The notes under the pieces: model-generated
The model's input: only the letters and a program-made list of their open reading frames with translations
Database searches by the model: none
What the model was told of the DNA's origin: nothing
Shown: in pieces, positions 1-9,544 of the stretch
Layout: the number at the start of each line of letters is the position of its first letter
How positions within the stretch are numbered: the stretch's first letter is position 1
Assembly (NCBI GenBank): GCA_947503265.1
Contig: CANNDC010000006.1
Coordinates: 1-64,000 of the forward strand
From: an uncultured Alteromonadaceae bacterium
GTDB taxonomy: Bacteria > Pseudomonadota > Gammaproteobacteria > Enterobacterales > Alteromonadaceae
Length of the DNA: 64,000 nt
Reading direction: 5' to 3'
Translations under genes and position numbers: made by a program

Positions 1-236
1 TCTAATTCAAACGGACCTTCTTCCGTTTTTACCGTCTTGCTGGTAAAACCGTTTCGCGCGTTATCTGAATCAGATTGTTGGTGTTTGTTGTAGCCTAAAT
101 GCTCGTCCATCTCAGCATTCAAGGCAGCTTCAACCATGACCTTCTTCAACGCCTGGCTGAATTCAGTCAAATCTTGCGGGGTTTTGATATTTTTAGCAGC
201 CTCTCTACCAAAGGCTTCAAGTTCTTTCTTGTTCAT
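1..236 (-). CDS. IS256-family (Mutator) transposase, N-terminal part, truncated by window edge
   Basis: The protein begins MNKKELEAFGREAAKNI and continues through EAALNAEMDEHLGYN to NARNGFTSKTVKTEEGPFEL. These are the standard opening segments of IS256-family DDE transposases: the EMxEHLGY motif followed by NxRNGxxxKTVKT. Only about 78 residues are visible, so the catalytic DDE domain is out of view and I cannot say whether the gene is intact. It would catalyse cut-and-paste or copy-out transposition of the element ending near 303. Confidence 0.85.
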   Translation of the reverse strand, partial: MNKKELEAFGREAAKNIKTPQDLTEFSQALKKVMVEAALNAEMDEHLGYNKHQQSDSDNARNGFTSKTVKTEEGPFEL

Positions 237-303
237 TTGCCTATCCTCTCCTCAATTAAGAGTATGTTGTGATAGGCAGTTACACAAAATTAATTACAGT
301 CTC
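1..303 (-). mobile_element. IS256-family insertion sequence, one end only
   Basis: The window opens inside an insertion sequence read on the minus strand. It carries the 5' part of a Mutator/IS256-type transposase gene (start at 236). Upstream of that gene, 271-303 reads on the minus strand as GAGACTGTAATTAATTTTGT and onward, which resembles the terminal repeat of IS256-family elements that typically begin GAGACTGT. I therefore place the outer end near 303. The other end and the target duplication lie outside the window. Confidence 0.7.
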
Positions 304-410
304 AATTGGCTTGACAATTCTTTAACTTAACACTTCTTTCACTTAATAATACTGAATTGTAAGCCAGTACTTGTAAGTTATCGAATTTTCCAGATGCTGT
401 GGTAGTTGTT

Positions 411-1289
411 CTAATTGATTACTTGCCAATCTTGTACTTCTGGATTGATATGGCCAGAATCAAGATACATTTGTTTTATTTCCCCTTTATCTCTCATCAA
501 TTTTAGCCCTGTGTCTATCGATTCAAATAGTTTTCTACTTTTCTTGGACTTGTTTGACATGATGAAATGTCTTGAATCAGGCAATATTACTTTTACATTT
601 TTAATTGGCTGTAAACAGATTCCGTATTCGCACAACTCCATATTTGGACTTGTCGAAAACTCAAAAAGCACAAAGTCTGCCCGGTCATACTTTAACATGT
701 TGTAAAGTGAATTTTGGTTTTTGGTTTTGACCACCTTTGAAGTGATTTTTTGCAGTTCTATCCAATCTTTGACCCAAAACTCAAGGCCTAAACCTCGCAG
801 GTTGGATATTTCATTTTTGGTCATGCTCCTGTCGATAAATTCACTGTTGTCAAGAACGTATAAACCCTTTTCAAACTCACCGTTTTCAAATACAGGCACA
901 GATATATGCACATCTAATTGATTTGCTTCTGATAACCAAACACTATCGCTAGATAGATCTGCTATGCCTTTTTCCACTAATTTTTGAGCTCTAATATTAT
1001 TTGGTACTAGTATCAATTTGATTTTTAACTGTAAGTTAGTCAGAGAAGCAGCTCTGCATATTAACGACAATTCAACTAACGGGCGATCGATTTGGGTGTG
1101 CATATCGATGAATCTATTGGCACAAATGTTTCCTCTTAACAAAGATTGATACTTTTTAAAGGTGTGTTCATACAAAGCAACGGTTATTTTACGCTTTTGA
1201 GTTTTCTCTAGGTACCGTTCGGTGACTGCATGCAAAGGCAGTGATATCAGAAACGCCAATGAAACTATTTTTGAACATACACTTTTCAA
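411..1289 (-). CDS. periplasmic substrate-binding-protein-like (SBP_bac_3 type), 292 aa
   Basis: The protein has an N-terminal signal peptide (about residues 1-22, hydrophobic SLAFLISLPLHAV). It then has the overall size and segment pattern of family 3 extracellular solute-binding proteins (two-lobed, about 250-270 mature residues), including a GIADLSSDSVWLSEAN segment typical of these folds. It has no lipobox and no ABC transporter genes next to it. It may therefore be one of the orphan periplasmic binding-like proteins common in Alteromonadales rather than part of an importer. The ligand cannot be read from the sequence. It stands alone between the IS end and the DUF4862 gene, divergent from the latter. 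Confidence 0.55.
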   Translation of the reverse strand: MKSVCSKIVSLAFLISLPLHAVTERYLEKTQKRKITVALYEHTFKKYQSLLRGNICANRFIDMHTQIDRPLVELSLICRAASLTNLQLKIKLILVPNNIRAQKLVEKGIADLSSDSVWLSEANQLDVHISVPVFENGEFEKGLYVLDNSEFIDRSMTKNEISNLRGLGLEFWVKDWIELQKITSKVVKTKNQNSLYNMLKYDRADFVLFEFSTSPNMELCEYGICLQPIKNVKVILPDSRHFIMSNKSKKSRKLFESIDTGLKLMRDKGEIKQMYLDSGHINPEVQDWQVIN

Positions 1290-1489
1290 ATTAACGATTC
1301 GCTATGACCATTCTTGTATATAACTCATGATGATAAATAACTCTCATAAATAAGCTTGTATAACTTCAATTATCAGTGATTTTATTCATATAAACCAATT
1401 AATTTGGAGAAATAAATTGGTCGAACAAATAATCTAACTTTTTGATAAGATTTAAAAACTCAATTATTAATATAAATGTTAGGTAAATA

Positions 1490-2464
1490 GTGACACACAA
1501 TAATCTAATCGCAGCAGCATATTCCATATCTCCTACATCACAAAAATGGGATGGTAAAGTAGAGTCGGAATACTATAAGTTATTGAAATCAATACCTGAA
1601 TTAAAAGGTATAGAACACCCATTTTTCGGAGAGCTCCATCAATTTGACGATAATTGGTTTCTCAACAATATCGATCCAAATTGGAAAGTGATTTTTACTG
1701 GTATGCCCGGCGTAATGAATAATCTGTCTAAAAATTCGCAGTTTGGTATTGCATCTGATGATCCAGATGGTCGAAAAAGTGCGGTAGATTTTTATTTTAA
1801 AGCCAGTCGCGCAATAAAAAAAATGCAAGAGCACTTTGGTAAACAACTAGTTCCATCAATTCAAATCCACACTAGCCCAGCAAGAAAAGCGGCTAATTCT
1901 TCAACCGCGTCTTTGATTGAATCCTTAACTGAAATGCAGGCGTGGGATTGGAGCGGAACGGAGTTAGTTATTGAGCATTGTGATGCCTATAAAGAGGACG
2001 GAAGTTCGATTAAGGGGTTTTTAACATTACAAGAAGAAATTGATGCAGTAATTGCCGTCAACGCTAAATCAGACAATAAAATTGGGTTTTGTGTCAATTG
2101 GGGGCGTTCTGCAATAGAAACCCGCAGTACCCAAGGTCCAATTCAACATATTTCAACATTGAGAGAATTGAATTTATTGCGTGGACTCATGTTTTCAGGT
2201 GTAGCTGCTGAAGATGCAACATATGGTAACTGGCAAGATTCACATATCCCTCCTCAATTAAATATTGAAGATGAGTTGTACGACTTTAGTGCTTCTTTAT
2301 TAGGAGTTAATGAGATAACTGAAAGCTTAAATTCATGTGACTTAGATGAATTAGTGTTTTTTGGCGCAAAGGTTTCCCTGTTGCCAAGGTCTTCCTCTCC
2401 AGAAGTTTGTGCGAAATTTAATTCAGCCGTAATTCAGTTGATTGACTGTCTTGCTAAGGATTAG
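1490..2464 (+). CDS. DUF4862 family protein (sugar-isomerase-like barrel), GTG start
   Basis: The 324-aa protein starts at a GTG and has the opening AAYSISPTSQKWD, then ELKGIEHPFFGELHQ and VIFTGMPGVM, followed by GIASDDPDGRKSAVDF. I recognise this as the pattern of DUF4862, an uncharacterised family thought to adopt a xylose-isomerase-like TIM barrel. It lacks a signal peptide, so it is cytoplasmic. It lies directly upstream of the IclR regulator and the sugar permease on the same strand, which suggests a role in catabolism of the imported sugar. The reaction is unknown. The ribosome-binding site (AGG, 6 nt upstream) is weak. Confidence 0.65.
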   Translation: MTHNNLIAAAYSISPTSQKWDGKVESEYYKLLKSIPELKGIEHPFFGELHQFDDNWFLNNIDPNWKVIFTGMPGVMNNLSKNSQFGIASDDPDGRKSAVDFYFKASRAIKKMQEHFGKQLVPSIQIHTSPARKAANSSTASLIESLTEMQAWDWSGTELVIEHCDAYKEDGSSIKGFLTLQEEIDAVIAVNAKSDNKIGFCVNWGRSAIETRSTQGPIQHISTLRELNLLRGLMFSGVAAEDATYGNWQDSHIPPQLNIEDELYDFSASLLGVNEITESLNSCDLDELVFFGAKVSLLPRSSSPEVCAKFNSAVIQLIDCLAKD

Positions 2465-2743
2465 GTTGCTGCCTTGGTAGCTTTAATCTTATATTTGTTT
2501 TGTTAAATTTAAATATAAATGAAATTTCAACAGACTAATTAGAAGAGTAAATATTGATTTATATCGTCTCAAGAAGTTGTTAATCCTATGTTTAAAGCCA
2601 CCTGAATAAAGTAAATAAATATATCGACTTATTAAAAAAATTAACTATTATTGATATTTAGATTTGAATTTTTCGTATGTGAAAAGTTAGATGCCGTTAA
2701 ATAATGTATAAAAATAACGTGCAAAATAAGATTGGAAAAATTA

Positions 2744-3520
2744 ATGGAAACAGCTGCTACAAAAAAATATTCTGCTCCCGCATTGGAAAAAGGGTTAGAT
2801 ATCGTTGAATTGTTATCTAAGGATTCCACACCGTTAAGTACATCAACTATTGCCGAAAAGCTTGGTCGTTCAAATGCTGAAATATATCGCATGATTTTAG
2901 TTTTGCAACAGCGGGGCTATATAGAAAAGAGTGAAGATACGGACGGCTATCAAGTTACAAGGAAGCTGTTGCAATTAGGTACTGAACATGAACCAATAAA
3001 AGATATCCTTGAATATGCACAGCCAATAATGCGCGGACTCGCTGATAGAACAAGTATGTCATGTCATATTGCGGTTGAATCACAAGAGCAGATAGTGGTC
3101 ATCTCTAGAGTAGAAACGCCTAGTAACTTATCTTATTCGGTAAGAGTAGGGTATCGAAGACCATTGATATTTGCTGCATCTGGTAGGATTTTGTTCGTCA
3201 ATCAAAATGCTGATAAGAAAGAATCTATGATGAAAGTACTAAAAGCTCATCATTCAGAAGACGAAATTAAAACTTTCCTCGCAGATTGTAAAAAAGTTGC
3301 TAAACAAGGATACCTAAAAGCGCCAAGTGCTTATGTGACTGGGGTAACAGATTTATCTTGTCCAATTATTGATTCTGATCACGCGGTTGCGACATTAACT
3401 ATTCCTTATATTCAAAGGATCCCTGAAATTATGGGAATAGACGATGTGTTGGAAGAATTAAAATTAGCTGCAAACGAGATATCAAAGGCATTGACTTATG
3501 GTTTGGTTAGAAAACTTTAA
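2744..3520 (+). CDS. IclR-family transcriptional regulator
   Basis: The protein has an N-terminal winged helix (about residues 8-70: ALEKGLDIVELLSKD, then TIAEKLGRSNAEIYRMI) and a C-terminal IclR effector-binding domain (about 75-255, with a YSVRVGYRRPLIFAASGR segment). I prefer the ATG at 2744 because GGA sits 7 nt upstream. A TTG four codons earlier (2732) is possible. IclR proteins bind small metabolites and control adjacent catabolic genes. Here the likely targets are the permease, GH117 and receptor genes downstream, and perhaps the recurring 19-bp motif described below. A hairpin just after the stop should end its transcript. Confidence 0.85.
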   Translation: METAATKKYSAPALEKGLDIVELLSKDSTPLSTSTIAEKLGRSNAEIYRMILVLQQRGYIEKSEDTDGYQVTRKLLQLGTEHEPIKDILEYAQPIMRGLADRTSMSCHIAVESQEQIVVISRVETPSNLSYSVRVGYRRPLIFAASGRILFVNQNADKKESMMKVLKAHHSEDEIKTFLADCKKVAKQGYLKAPSAYVTGVTDLSCPIIDSDHAVATLTIPYIQRIPEIMGIDDVLEELKLAANEISKALTYGLVRKL

Positions 3521-3543
3521 TTTCGTCTAGTCTAAACCTTTGT

Positions 3544-3570
3544 AAGGTACCCTTTATTTAAGGGTATCTT
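3544..3570 (+). terminator. probable intrinsic terminator after the IclR gene
   Basis: An inverted repeat AAGGTACCCTT / AAGGGTATCTT (one G-T mismatch, 5-nt loop) lies 23 bp after the IclR stop codon. It is followed by a T-rich stretch (TTTGTTGTTGG) rather than a pure T run, so termination may be partial. Confidence 0.5.
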
Positions 3571-3925
3571 TGTTGTTGGTACATGTTTGCACTGTTAAAT
3601 CTTAAAAAATATCAAGACTTCATTATTTTTAAGCTCAGTTTTAAGTACACTCATTTTTAATTCGTGTATTCCCCCTTTTTAAATTACCTGTCTAATCTAA
3701 TGTTCTATAAAACACCTCAGCAACTCAAATTTAAATTAAATATATAAACATGCGTATTTGTATATAAATACATATTATTCGTTTTGGTTTAATAATGCAT
3801 GTAAATTTACTGATTTAGATTGTAGACATAAAGCACGTTAACAGTTAAAGTCAATTAATTGTTAAATTACTTAACATGTGTATATAAATATTAACTATTA
3901 AATATAATATTTAAGTGAGATGTAA
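3571..3925 (+). promoter_or_regulatory. AT-rich promoter region of the fucP-like operon
   Basis: This is 355 bp without a gene. It holds a perfect palindrome GTATTT-GTATAT-AAATAC at 3754-3771. A 19-bp motif, TTAACATGTGTATATAAAT, lies at 3871-3889, 36 bp before the permease start. The same 19-bp sequence recurs with one change at 11423-11441 and with four changes on the minus strand at 11138-11156, so it is probably an operator. No single sigma-70 promoter can be picked out with confidence in such AT-rich DNA. Confidence 0.5.
3871..3889 (+). promoter_or_regulatory. candidate operator, copy 1 of a 19-bp motif
   Basis: The sequence is TTAACATGTGTATATAAAT. It differs from the copy at 11423-11441 by one base. 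It sits between the likely promoter and the start of the FucP-like gene. The IclR-family protein encoded just upstream is the nearest candidate to bind it; this is inference. Confidence 0.45.
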
Positions 3926-5350
3926 ATGAGCCTTGAAAATAGTGAAGTAACTAGGATTCACCCAGTTTCTGAAGATGTAGTAGAAAAACCTAAAATACTT
4001 GAAGCTAGGTTTGTTTTGCCTTTTATTTTAGTCGCGTCACTATTTCCGTTGTGGGGATTTGCAAATGACATTACCAATCCATTAGTTAAAGCCTTCAAAG
4101 ATATTTTCCTCATCACCAACGCACAAAGTAGTTTAGTGCAATTTGCGTTTTACTTGGGATATGGCGTGATGGCGATTCCAGCTGCGATATTTATTCGTCG
4201 ATTTTCATATAAAGCCGGTATTTTGCTGGGTTTAATGCTTTATGCGACTGGAGCTACGCTATTTATACCTGCGTCAATATACATGGAGTTTACGTTCTTC
4301 TTAGCTGCTTTGTGGGTATTAACATGTGGTTTAGCGCTTTTGGAGACAACCGCGAATCCGTATGTTTTATCCATGGGGCATCCAGATACATCTACTCAAC
4401 GTCTTAATCTTGCTCAAGCATTCAATCCGATTGGGTCATTAACTGGCATGTTTATCGCCACACAATACATTCTAGGTGAGTTGAAAGTAGAGGAGTTTCG
4501 TAAAGAAGAAAAACTCAATAACCCCGAATATGCTGATATGTTGCCGTCTGTAGTGGATGGAAAACTAACCGACGCGTTACAAAATTTTGCGGTAACTAAC
4601 CCAGTAGATCATCAAGCTATGCAGGCTGCAGATTTACTGACCGTAAGGGGGCCTTATGTGGTGATTGCGGTCGTGGTAGCTGTTTTATTTTTCGTGTTTC
4701 TTTTTAGTAAACTTCCTAAGACAATCAGTGCAGATCATCCGTTAACAACGTCCGAATTAAAATCAACTTTTGGGCGATTGTTTAGGAATACTTGTTACTT
4801 AGAAGGAGTATTAGCGCAGGCATTCTATGTGGGTGCTCAGATAATGTGCTGGACTTTTATTATTCACTATGGAATGACAGTTGTAGGCTTAACGGCCGCA
4901 GAAGCACAACGGCACAATATAATTGCCATGAGTATTTTCTTAGCCAGTCGATTTATTTGTACATTTTTATTGGGTTTCGTAAGGCCGGGGCAATTGTTAA
5001 TGCTATTAGCTGCCGCAGGGATTTTAACTATTTTAGGTGTTATCTTCTTGGGCGGGTATGCAGGTCTTTATTGTCTAATCGCAACATCAGCTTGCATGTC
5101 TCTAATGTTTCCTACCATTTACGGCATTGCATTAAAAGGTATGGGGGATGATGCTAGTTTAGCTTCTGCCGGATTGGTAATGGCAATCGTGGGTGGAGCA
5201 TTCATGCCATTAGCTCAAGGCACTTTAATCGATATGGAACCCCTTATTAGTAGTATTCCATCTGTTCAAACCTCATTTGTTTTGCCTATGGTCTGCTTTA
5301 TGGTGATTTGTATCTTCGGGTACCGTGCTCATTACAAATACAAAATTTAA
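3926..5350 (+). CDS. fucP: MFS sugar:H+ symporter, FucP family
   Basis: The 474-aa inner-membrane protein has about 12 hydrophobic segments. It carries hallmarks of the L-fucose:proton symporter family: LFPLWGFANDITNPLVKAFK in TM1, LLETTANPYV in TM4 and LNLAQAFNPIGSL in TM5. The Asp, Glu and Asn in these segments match the acidic and polar residues that FucP uses for proton and sugar binding. The first 30 residues are a hydrophilic extension. FucP-family members also carry other sugars, including galactose, so the substrate could be L-fucose or a galactan-derived sugar. It heads a probable operon with the DUF1080 lipoprotein, GH117 and a TonB receptor. Confidence 0.8.
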   Translation: MSLENSEVTRIHPVSEDVVEKPKILEARFVLPFILVASLFPLWGFANDITNPLVKAFKDIFLITNAQSSLVQFAFYLGYGVMAIPAAIFIRRFSYKAGILLGLMLYATGATLFIPASIYMEFTFFLAALWVLTCGLALLETTANPYVLSMGHPDTSTQRLNLAQAFNPIGSLTGMFIATQYILGELKVEEFRKEEKLNNPEYADMLPSVVDGKLTDALQNFAVTNPVDHQAMQAADLLTVRGPYVVIAVVVAVLFFVFLFSKLPKTISADHPLTTSELKSTFGRLFRNTCYLEGVLAQAFYVGAQIMCWTFIIHYGMTVVGLTAAEAQRHNIIAMSIFLASRFICTFLLGFVRPGQLLMLLAAAGILTILGVIFLGGYAGLYCLIATSACMSLMFPTIYGIALKGMGDDASLASAGLVMAIVGGAFMPLAQGTLIDMEPLISSIPSVQTSFVLPMVCFMVICIFGYRAHYKYKI

Positions 5351-5391
5351 CTAATTGAATGAGTTAGCCTCCCAATATTAAGGAAATAGCA

Positions 5392-6249
5392 GTGCACATT
5401 TATAAATTCAATAAAGCGATATTTATTATCGCTTTATTTTTGCTAACGAGTTGCCAAACTGCTCGCCAAGAGCAATGGATTCCGTTACTTGACTCCAATT
5501 TAAGCCAGTGGGAAATTTGGATGGGAGTACCTCATACAAGTGTAACCGGTCTGCCATCTGGTACATTTCAAACCCATAATGTGAGTGTGCACGGTGATAC
5601 AAAACACGCTTTAGGTCTAAATAATGATGTTAAAGAGGTGTTCAAAGTAACATACGAAAATGATCAACCAGTGCTACACATAAGCGGCGAAATCTATGGC
5701 GGGTTAACCACACTATCAGAATACCAAAACTACCATTTGAGCCTTATGGTGAAATGGGGAGAGCAGAAGTGGGCGCCAAGATTGACTAAAAAACGAGATT
5801 CAGGGGTATTGTTTCATTGTAGAGGACCCCATGGGGCATTTTGGAAAACGTGGAAAGCTTGCCAAGAATTACAAATTCAGGAAAAAGATTTTGGTGATTT
5901 CATACCACTTGCAGGTCCAACTGCAAAAGTTCTAATGAGAGATAAAACTGGTGAGAGAAAATATGCCCCAGATGGAGAGTTCTATCGCAAAGTTTCAAAT
6001 TATACCCATGCATCTTTAGAACCAGATTTGCCCCATGGAGAATGGAATAAAGTGGAGCTATTTGTATTCAAAGATAGGGCGATCTTTATTGTAAATGATA
6101 CAGTTGTAATGAAAATATCTGAATCAAAAGACAAGGATGGCAAAGTTTTGGATTCAGGGCAGATTCAATTGCAATCTGAAGGAGCGGAAGTCTTTTTTAA
6201 AGAAGTTAAAATACGCTCTATCAAATCATTACCTAAATCCCTAGAATGA
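5392..6249 (+). CDS. DUF1080-type lipoprotein (3-keto-disaccharide hydrolase / lectin-like fold)
   Basis: The 285-aa protein starts at GTG with AGGA 8 nt upstream. A lipobox (FLLTSCQ, Cys about residue 21) marks it as a lipoprotein. The mature part has the DUF1080 pattern: LLDSNLSQWEIWMG at the start, a RDSGVLFHCRGP core, WNKVELFVFKDRAIFIVNDTV and a final GQIQLQSEGAEVFFKEVKI strand. The domain is a concanavalin-like beta-sandwich found in polysaccharide loci, and some members hydrolyse 3-keto-glycosides. Here it could bind or cleave oligosaccharides at the membrane. It lies 41 bp after the permease and 35 bp before the GH117 gene. Confidence 0.7.
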   Translation: MHIYKFNKAIFIIALFLLTSCQTARQEQWIPLLDSNLSQWEIWMGVPHTSVTGLPSGTFQTHNVSVHGDTKHALGLNNDVKEVFKVTYENDQPVLHISGEIYGGLTTLSEYQNYHLSLMVKWGEQKWAPRLTKKRDSGVLFHCRGPHGAFWKTWKACQELQIQEKDFGDFIPLAGPTAKVLMRDKTGERKYAPDGEFYRKVSNYTHASLEPDLPHGEWNKVELFVFKDRAIFIVNDTVVMKISESKDKDGKVLDSGQIQLQSEGAEVFFKEVKIRSIKSLPKSLE

Positions 6250-6284
6250 AAACACTGTTTTCTTCCGTGTTGGATCATTAAATA

Positions 6285-7499
6285 ATGAAAGTCTCTTCAT
6301 ATTTTAAGACAAGCCTGCTGTTGCTAACTCTGTTTATCGTCGCTTGTCAATCGGATACGTCATCAAAATATTCTGCCGAAGCGTTGGATTATCTTGCGAT
6401 TACGGATCCCGATAAAATGAGTTCGGCATCAAAGCGTGCACTTGAAAGAGGCTATCATCTGAATCAAGAATGGTATGGTCGCTTTCATACAAAAAAAATC
6501 ACTGGAGATTTAGGCCTAGAAGAAGGAGTAGTGCGAAGAGATCCATCAAAAGTGTTGTTAATTGATGGTTTGTATTTTACCTGGTACACAAAAACCTATG
6601 GAGAAGCTGTTGGGTTTGGGACGGGCGACCCTGATGCAAAAGTATTTCCATGGGATCTTTCTGAGATTTGGTACGCAACGTCTAAAGATGGCTGGCATTG
6701 GAGTGAACAAGGAAAAGCGGTTGGAAAGGGAAACCGCGGAGATTTTGATGATCGGTCCGTATTTACTCCCGAAGTGCTGGCTCATGATGGTAAATTTTAT
6801 TTGGTATATCAAGCTATCAAAGCACCCTATCTAAACCGCACTAAAAACACCGTTGCTATGGCTATTGCAGAGTCTCCACATGGACCATGGAAAAAACTAC
6901 CTGAACCAATTTTAACCGCATCCAATACCGGAGAGTGGTTGGGCAGCGAAGACAATCGATTCAAAGTAAAATCACAAGGTGAATTTGATAGTCATAAAGT
7001 TCATGATCCAACATTACTATTTTATAGAAACAAATTTTATTTGTACTACAAAGGCGAAAGGATGGGAGAAAAAATGACGTCTGGTGGTAGAGAAATAAGA
7101 TGGGGCGTTGCCATTGCTAATAACGTTGAAGGCCCTTATGTAAAATCAGAATACAATCCTATTACCCAAAGCGGGCACGAATTGTGTGTATGGCAATATA
7201 AAGATGGTGTAGCAATCATCTCTTCACACGATGGACCTGAAAAACGCACCATGCAGTTTGCTAAAGATGGGATTAATTTTGAAATCAAGTCCTATTTGGA
7301 AGATGTACCAGCAGCAATAGGTTTGGTTGAATCACTAGATAAAGATCGTTATCCTACGGCTGCTTTAGAGTGGGGCCTATATCATGAGTATCATGTTCCC
7401 GAAGGAAAAACATGGTTGTCGGGGACTAACTATATAGGCCGATTTAGCTTCTCATCTAGTTACAAAAGCGCTGAATTTATTAATAAAAAAGACGATTAG
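6285..7499 (+). CDS. GH117 family glycoside hydrolase, lipoprotein
   Basis: The 404-aa protein has a lipobox (FIVACQS, Cys about 21). Near residue 50 it carries SSASKR, matching the SxAxxR helix motif that mediates domain-swapped dimerisation in GH117 enzymes. The five-bladed propeller follows, with the blocks [61 protein letters not shown] and [12 protein letters not shown]117 includes alpha-1,3-(3,6-anhydro)-L-galactosidases that act last in agar breakdown, although some subgroups have other or unknown specificity. The neighbouring GH29, sulfatase and TonB receptors support a red-algal galactan or related substrate. I did not assign catalytic residues because that needs an alignment. Confidence 0.75.
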   Translation: MKVSSYFKTSLLLLTLFIVACQSDTSSKYSAEALDYLAITDPDKMSSASKRALERGYHLNQEWYGRFHTKKITGDLGLEEGVVRRDPSKVLLIDGLYFTWYTKTYGEAVGFGTGDPDAKVFPWDLSEIWYATSKDGWHWSEQGKAVGKGNRGDFDDRSVFTPEVLAHDGKFYLVYQAIKAPYLNRTKNTVAMAIAESPHGPWKKLPEPILTASNTGEWLGSEDNRFKVKSQGEFDSHKVHDPTLLFYRNKFYLYYKGERMGEKMTSGGREIRWGVAIANNVEGPYVKSEYNPITQSGHELCVWQYKDGVAIISSHDGPEKRTMQFAKDGINFEIKSYLEDVPAAIGLVESLDKDRYPTAALEWGLYHEYHVPEGKTWLSGTNYIGRFSFSSSYKSAEFINKKDD

Positions 7500-7559
7500 A
7501 CTTATTGTTTTTCGGTTCAAATTTAGTAGACGTAAAAGCAGTATCATTAAGGAAAAATT

Positions 7560-9446
7560 CTGAACAATTCTATAAAGCCACTGACTCTTGTGGTCGCTAA
7601 ACTTCTGGGTAGTACTTTTATCGTATCAGCCTCTACTTATACTTTTGCGACAGAAGAACAGTCTCTCGAAACTGAAAATATTGAAGTACTGGGTTCGCGC
7701 ATATCAGGCAAACAGTCTGCAAAGATAATTACCGTTAACAATACGCTTTCTCAATCGTTAGAATCGCTGTTATCTTCCGAACCCGAAATCCAGCTCAATT
7801 CGAATTCTGGTACAGGAAGTATTAACGAAATTTACCTTCGAGGAGCGGATTCAAATTATACTTTGATGACCTTCAACGGTATTCCACTCAATGATGGAAC
7901 GAATAACAGAGGAGGAGTGGCAGATATTTCGTTTCTAAGCAATGTTAATATTAATAGAATTGAAATAGCACGAGGTGCTCAATCTTCTGTTTATGGTTCA
8001 CAAGCACTAGCAGGGGCCATTGATTTTATTGCAGAACCTAACGCCAAAGCAAACGAAGCAAATTTAAGCATTCGAACAAGAGCGGACTCTAAAAGCGGCT
8101 ATTTGCTCGGTGCAACTGCGGATTATGGTCAACTACTGTTAGATGTAAGTACAAGTAGGGCACCAGAGACCTATCAAAGTAGTAAGTTTGAAAGTCAAAC
8201 ATTTACTGCCGTAGCCGTGCCGAGCTTAGAATCCGGTTTATTAAAAGTTACTTTGTTAGCTAACAAAGCGGAGGCCAAAAGTTTTGGTGATGATAGCGGT
8301 GGTACACGTTTTTCTGTGACTGGGGAGTTAGAGAAAAGAGAAAGCGAAGATATCAATTTAGGGGTGAGGTATGACACTGACATTCAAAATGGTCTATTCA
8401 CCCTTTCTGGGTTTACTCAAGTTAAAAAAGAAGATGTCGCTACCCCCTCTATTCCTCCGGGATTAAGAGACCCTCAAGGTTTCCCCGCGTCTATTGCAGA
8501 CAATAAATTAACGCGAAGTAATGTCACCAGTTACTATCAAAAAGAGCTTAGTGATTTCAAATTATTATTTGGTGCAGACTACACAACTGAAAAAGGGGAA
8601 AGCAAAGGTATTCTTGATTTTCAATTTTTCCAAGCACCCACTGATTTTTCATTGGATAGAGAAATATTCGGTGTATTCACAGAGTTAGATTTTGCCCTGA
8701 GTTCAAACATCAATGCCCACTTCTTCGCAAGGTATGATGATGCAGAAGATGAAAATGCATTCAGCCCAGGAGTGAAAATAGCCTGGCAAGTTAAAGAAAA
8801 TCATGAACTAGAACTTGAGTGGGGTAAAGGATTTAAACTGCCAAGTTTTTATGCTTTAGGCAATCCTCTAATTGGCAACAATGAGCTGAAAAGTGAAGAA
8901 TCAGAAACGCTAGCTATGAATTACTTCTACACTAACGCATTGGGCCAGTTTACTTTGACGGTATTTGATAATGAATATACTAATTTAGTGGATTTTGACC
9001 CTGGTCCACCTCCAAAGCTAGTCAATCGTGATAGTAGCTTTTCAAAAGGAACTGAGCTGTCATTTAGAAGCAATAAAACTGATACTCAACTCACGTGGCA
9101 AGCGAATTATAGCTATACCGATAGCGGTGCAGGGCAGGGTAATATTTTATTAGGTCGCTCGCGTCATCGAGCCAATATTCAATTGAGTCAATCATTTCCA
9201 GTACAACAGATTGAGGTTTCATTGAATCTCAAATATCTAGGAACTCAGTTCTCTTCTAGCATTCCCACAGGCCAGCAAAAGCTTGATGCAAGCCTCAATG
9301 CTGATTTGGTGTTAGATTGGCAGGCAAGCTCTAATCTTTTATTGGGAGTGCGCTTGGATAATTTACTCAATGATAAGCTCGAAAATACCATCGGAAATCG
9401 TCATACAGGACGTGTATTAGGCGGTTTTTTAGAGTTTACGCTTTAA
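7560..9446 (+). CDS. TonB-dependent outer-membrane receptor, probable CTG start
   Basis: The protein of about 628 aa has a plug domain (SLESLLSSEPEIQLN, EIYLRGADSNYTL, RIEIARGAQSSVYGSQALAGAIDFI) and a 22-strand-type barrel ending in GGFLEFTL with a C-terminal aromatic-leucine pattern. It resembles small BtuB/CirA-like receptors and lacks an STN signalling domain. No ATG fits. A GTG at 7590 has no ribosome-binding site and would cut the signal peptide short. A CTG at 7560 lies 6 nt after AAGGA and gives a full signal peptide ending STYTFA, so I chose it. The gene follows GH117 by 60 bp and probably imports the oligosaccharides processed by the locus. Confidence 0.75.
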   Translation: MNNSIKPLTLVVAKLLGSTFIVSASTYTFATEEQSLETENIEVLGSRISGKQSAKIITVNNTLSQSLESLLSSEPEIQLNSNSGTGSINEIYLRGADSNYTLMTFNGIPLNDGTNNRGGVADISFLSNVNINRIEIARGAQSSVYGSQALAGAIDFIAEPNAKANEANLSIRTRADSKSGYLLGATADYGQLLLDVSTSRAPETYQSSKFESQTFTAVAVPSLESGLLKVTLLANKAEAKSFGDDSGGTRFSVTGELEKRESEDINLGVRYDTDIQNGLFTLSGFTQVKKEDVATPSIPPGLRDPQGFPASIADNKLTRSNVTSYYQKELSDFKLLFGADYTTEKGESKGILDFQFFQAPTDFSLDREIFGVFTELDFALSSNINAHFFARYDDAEDENAFSPGVKIAWQVKENHELELEWGKGFKLPSFYALGNPLIGNNELKSEESETLAMNYFYTNALGQFTLTVFDNEYTNLVDFDPGPPPKLVNRDSSFSKGTELSFRSNKTDTQLTWQANYSYTDSGAGQGNILLGRSRHRANIQLSQSFPVQQIEVSLNLKYLGTQFSSSIPTGQQKLDASLNADLVLDWQASSNLLLGVRLDNLLNDKLENTIGNRHTGRVLGGFLEFTL

Positions 9447-9544
9447 AACAACGTTAGTTACATTAAAGATTTGATTTCTATAGAGATTTGAATTCGAGCG
9501 AGCATGGAGGCCGAATAGGCCCCCAAATTCGCTAAGGAAGTTAA

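Noticed and set aside
411..921. Open frames on the plus strand opposite the periplasmic binding-like gene (415-705, 721-921).
   Set aside because: They have no ribosome-binding sites, no recognisable protein pattern, and lie entirely within a gene with a good signal peptide.
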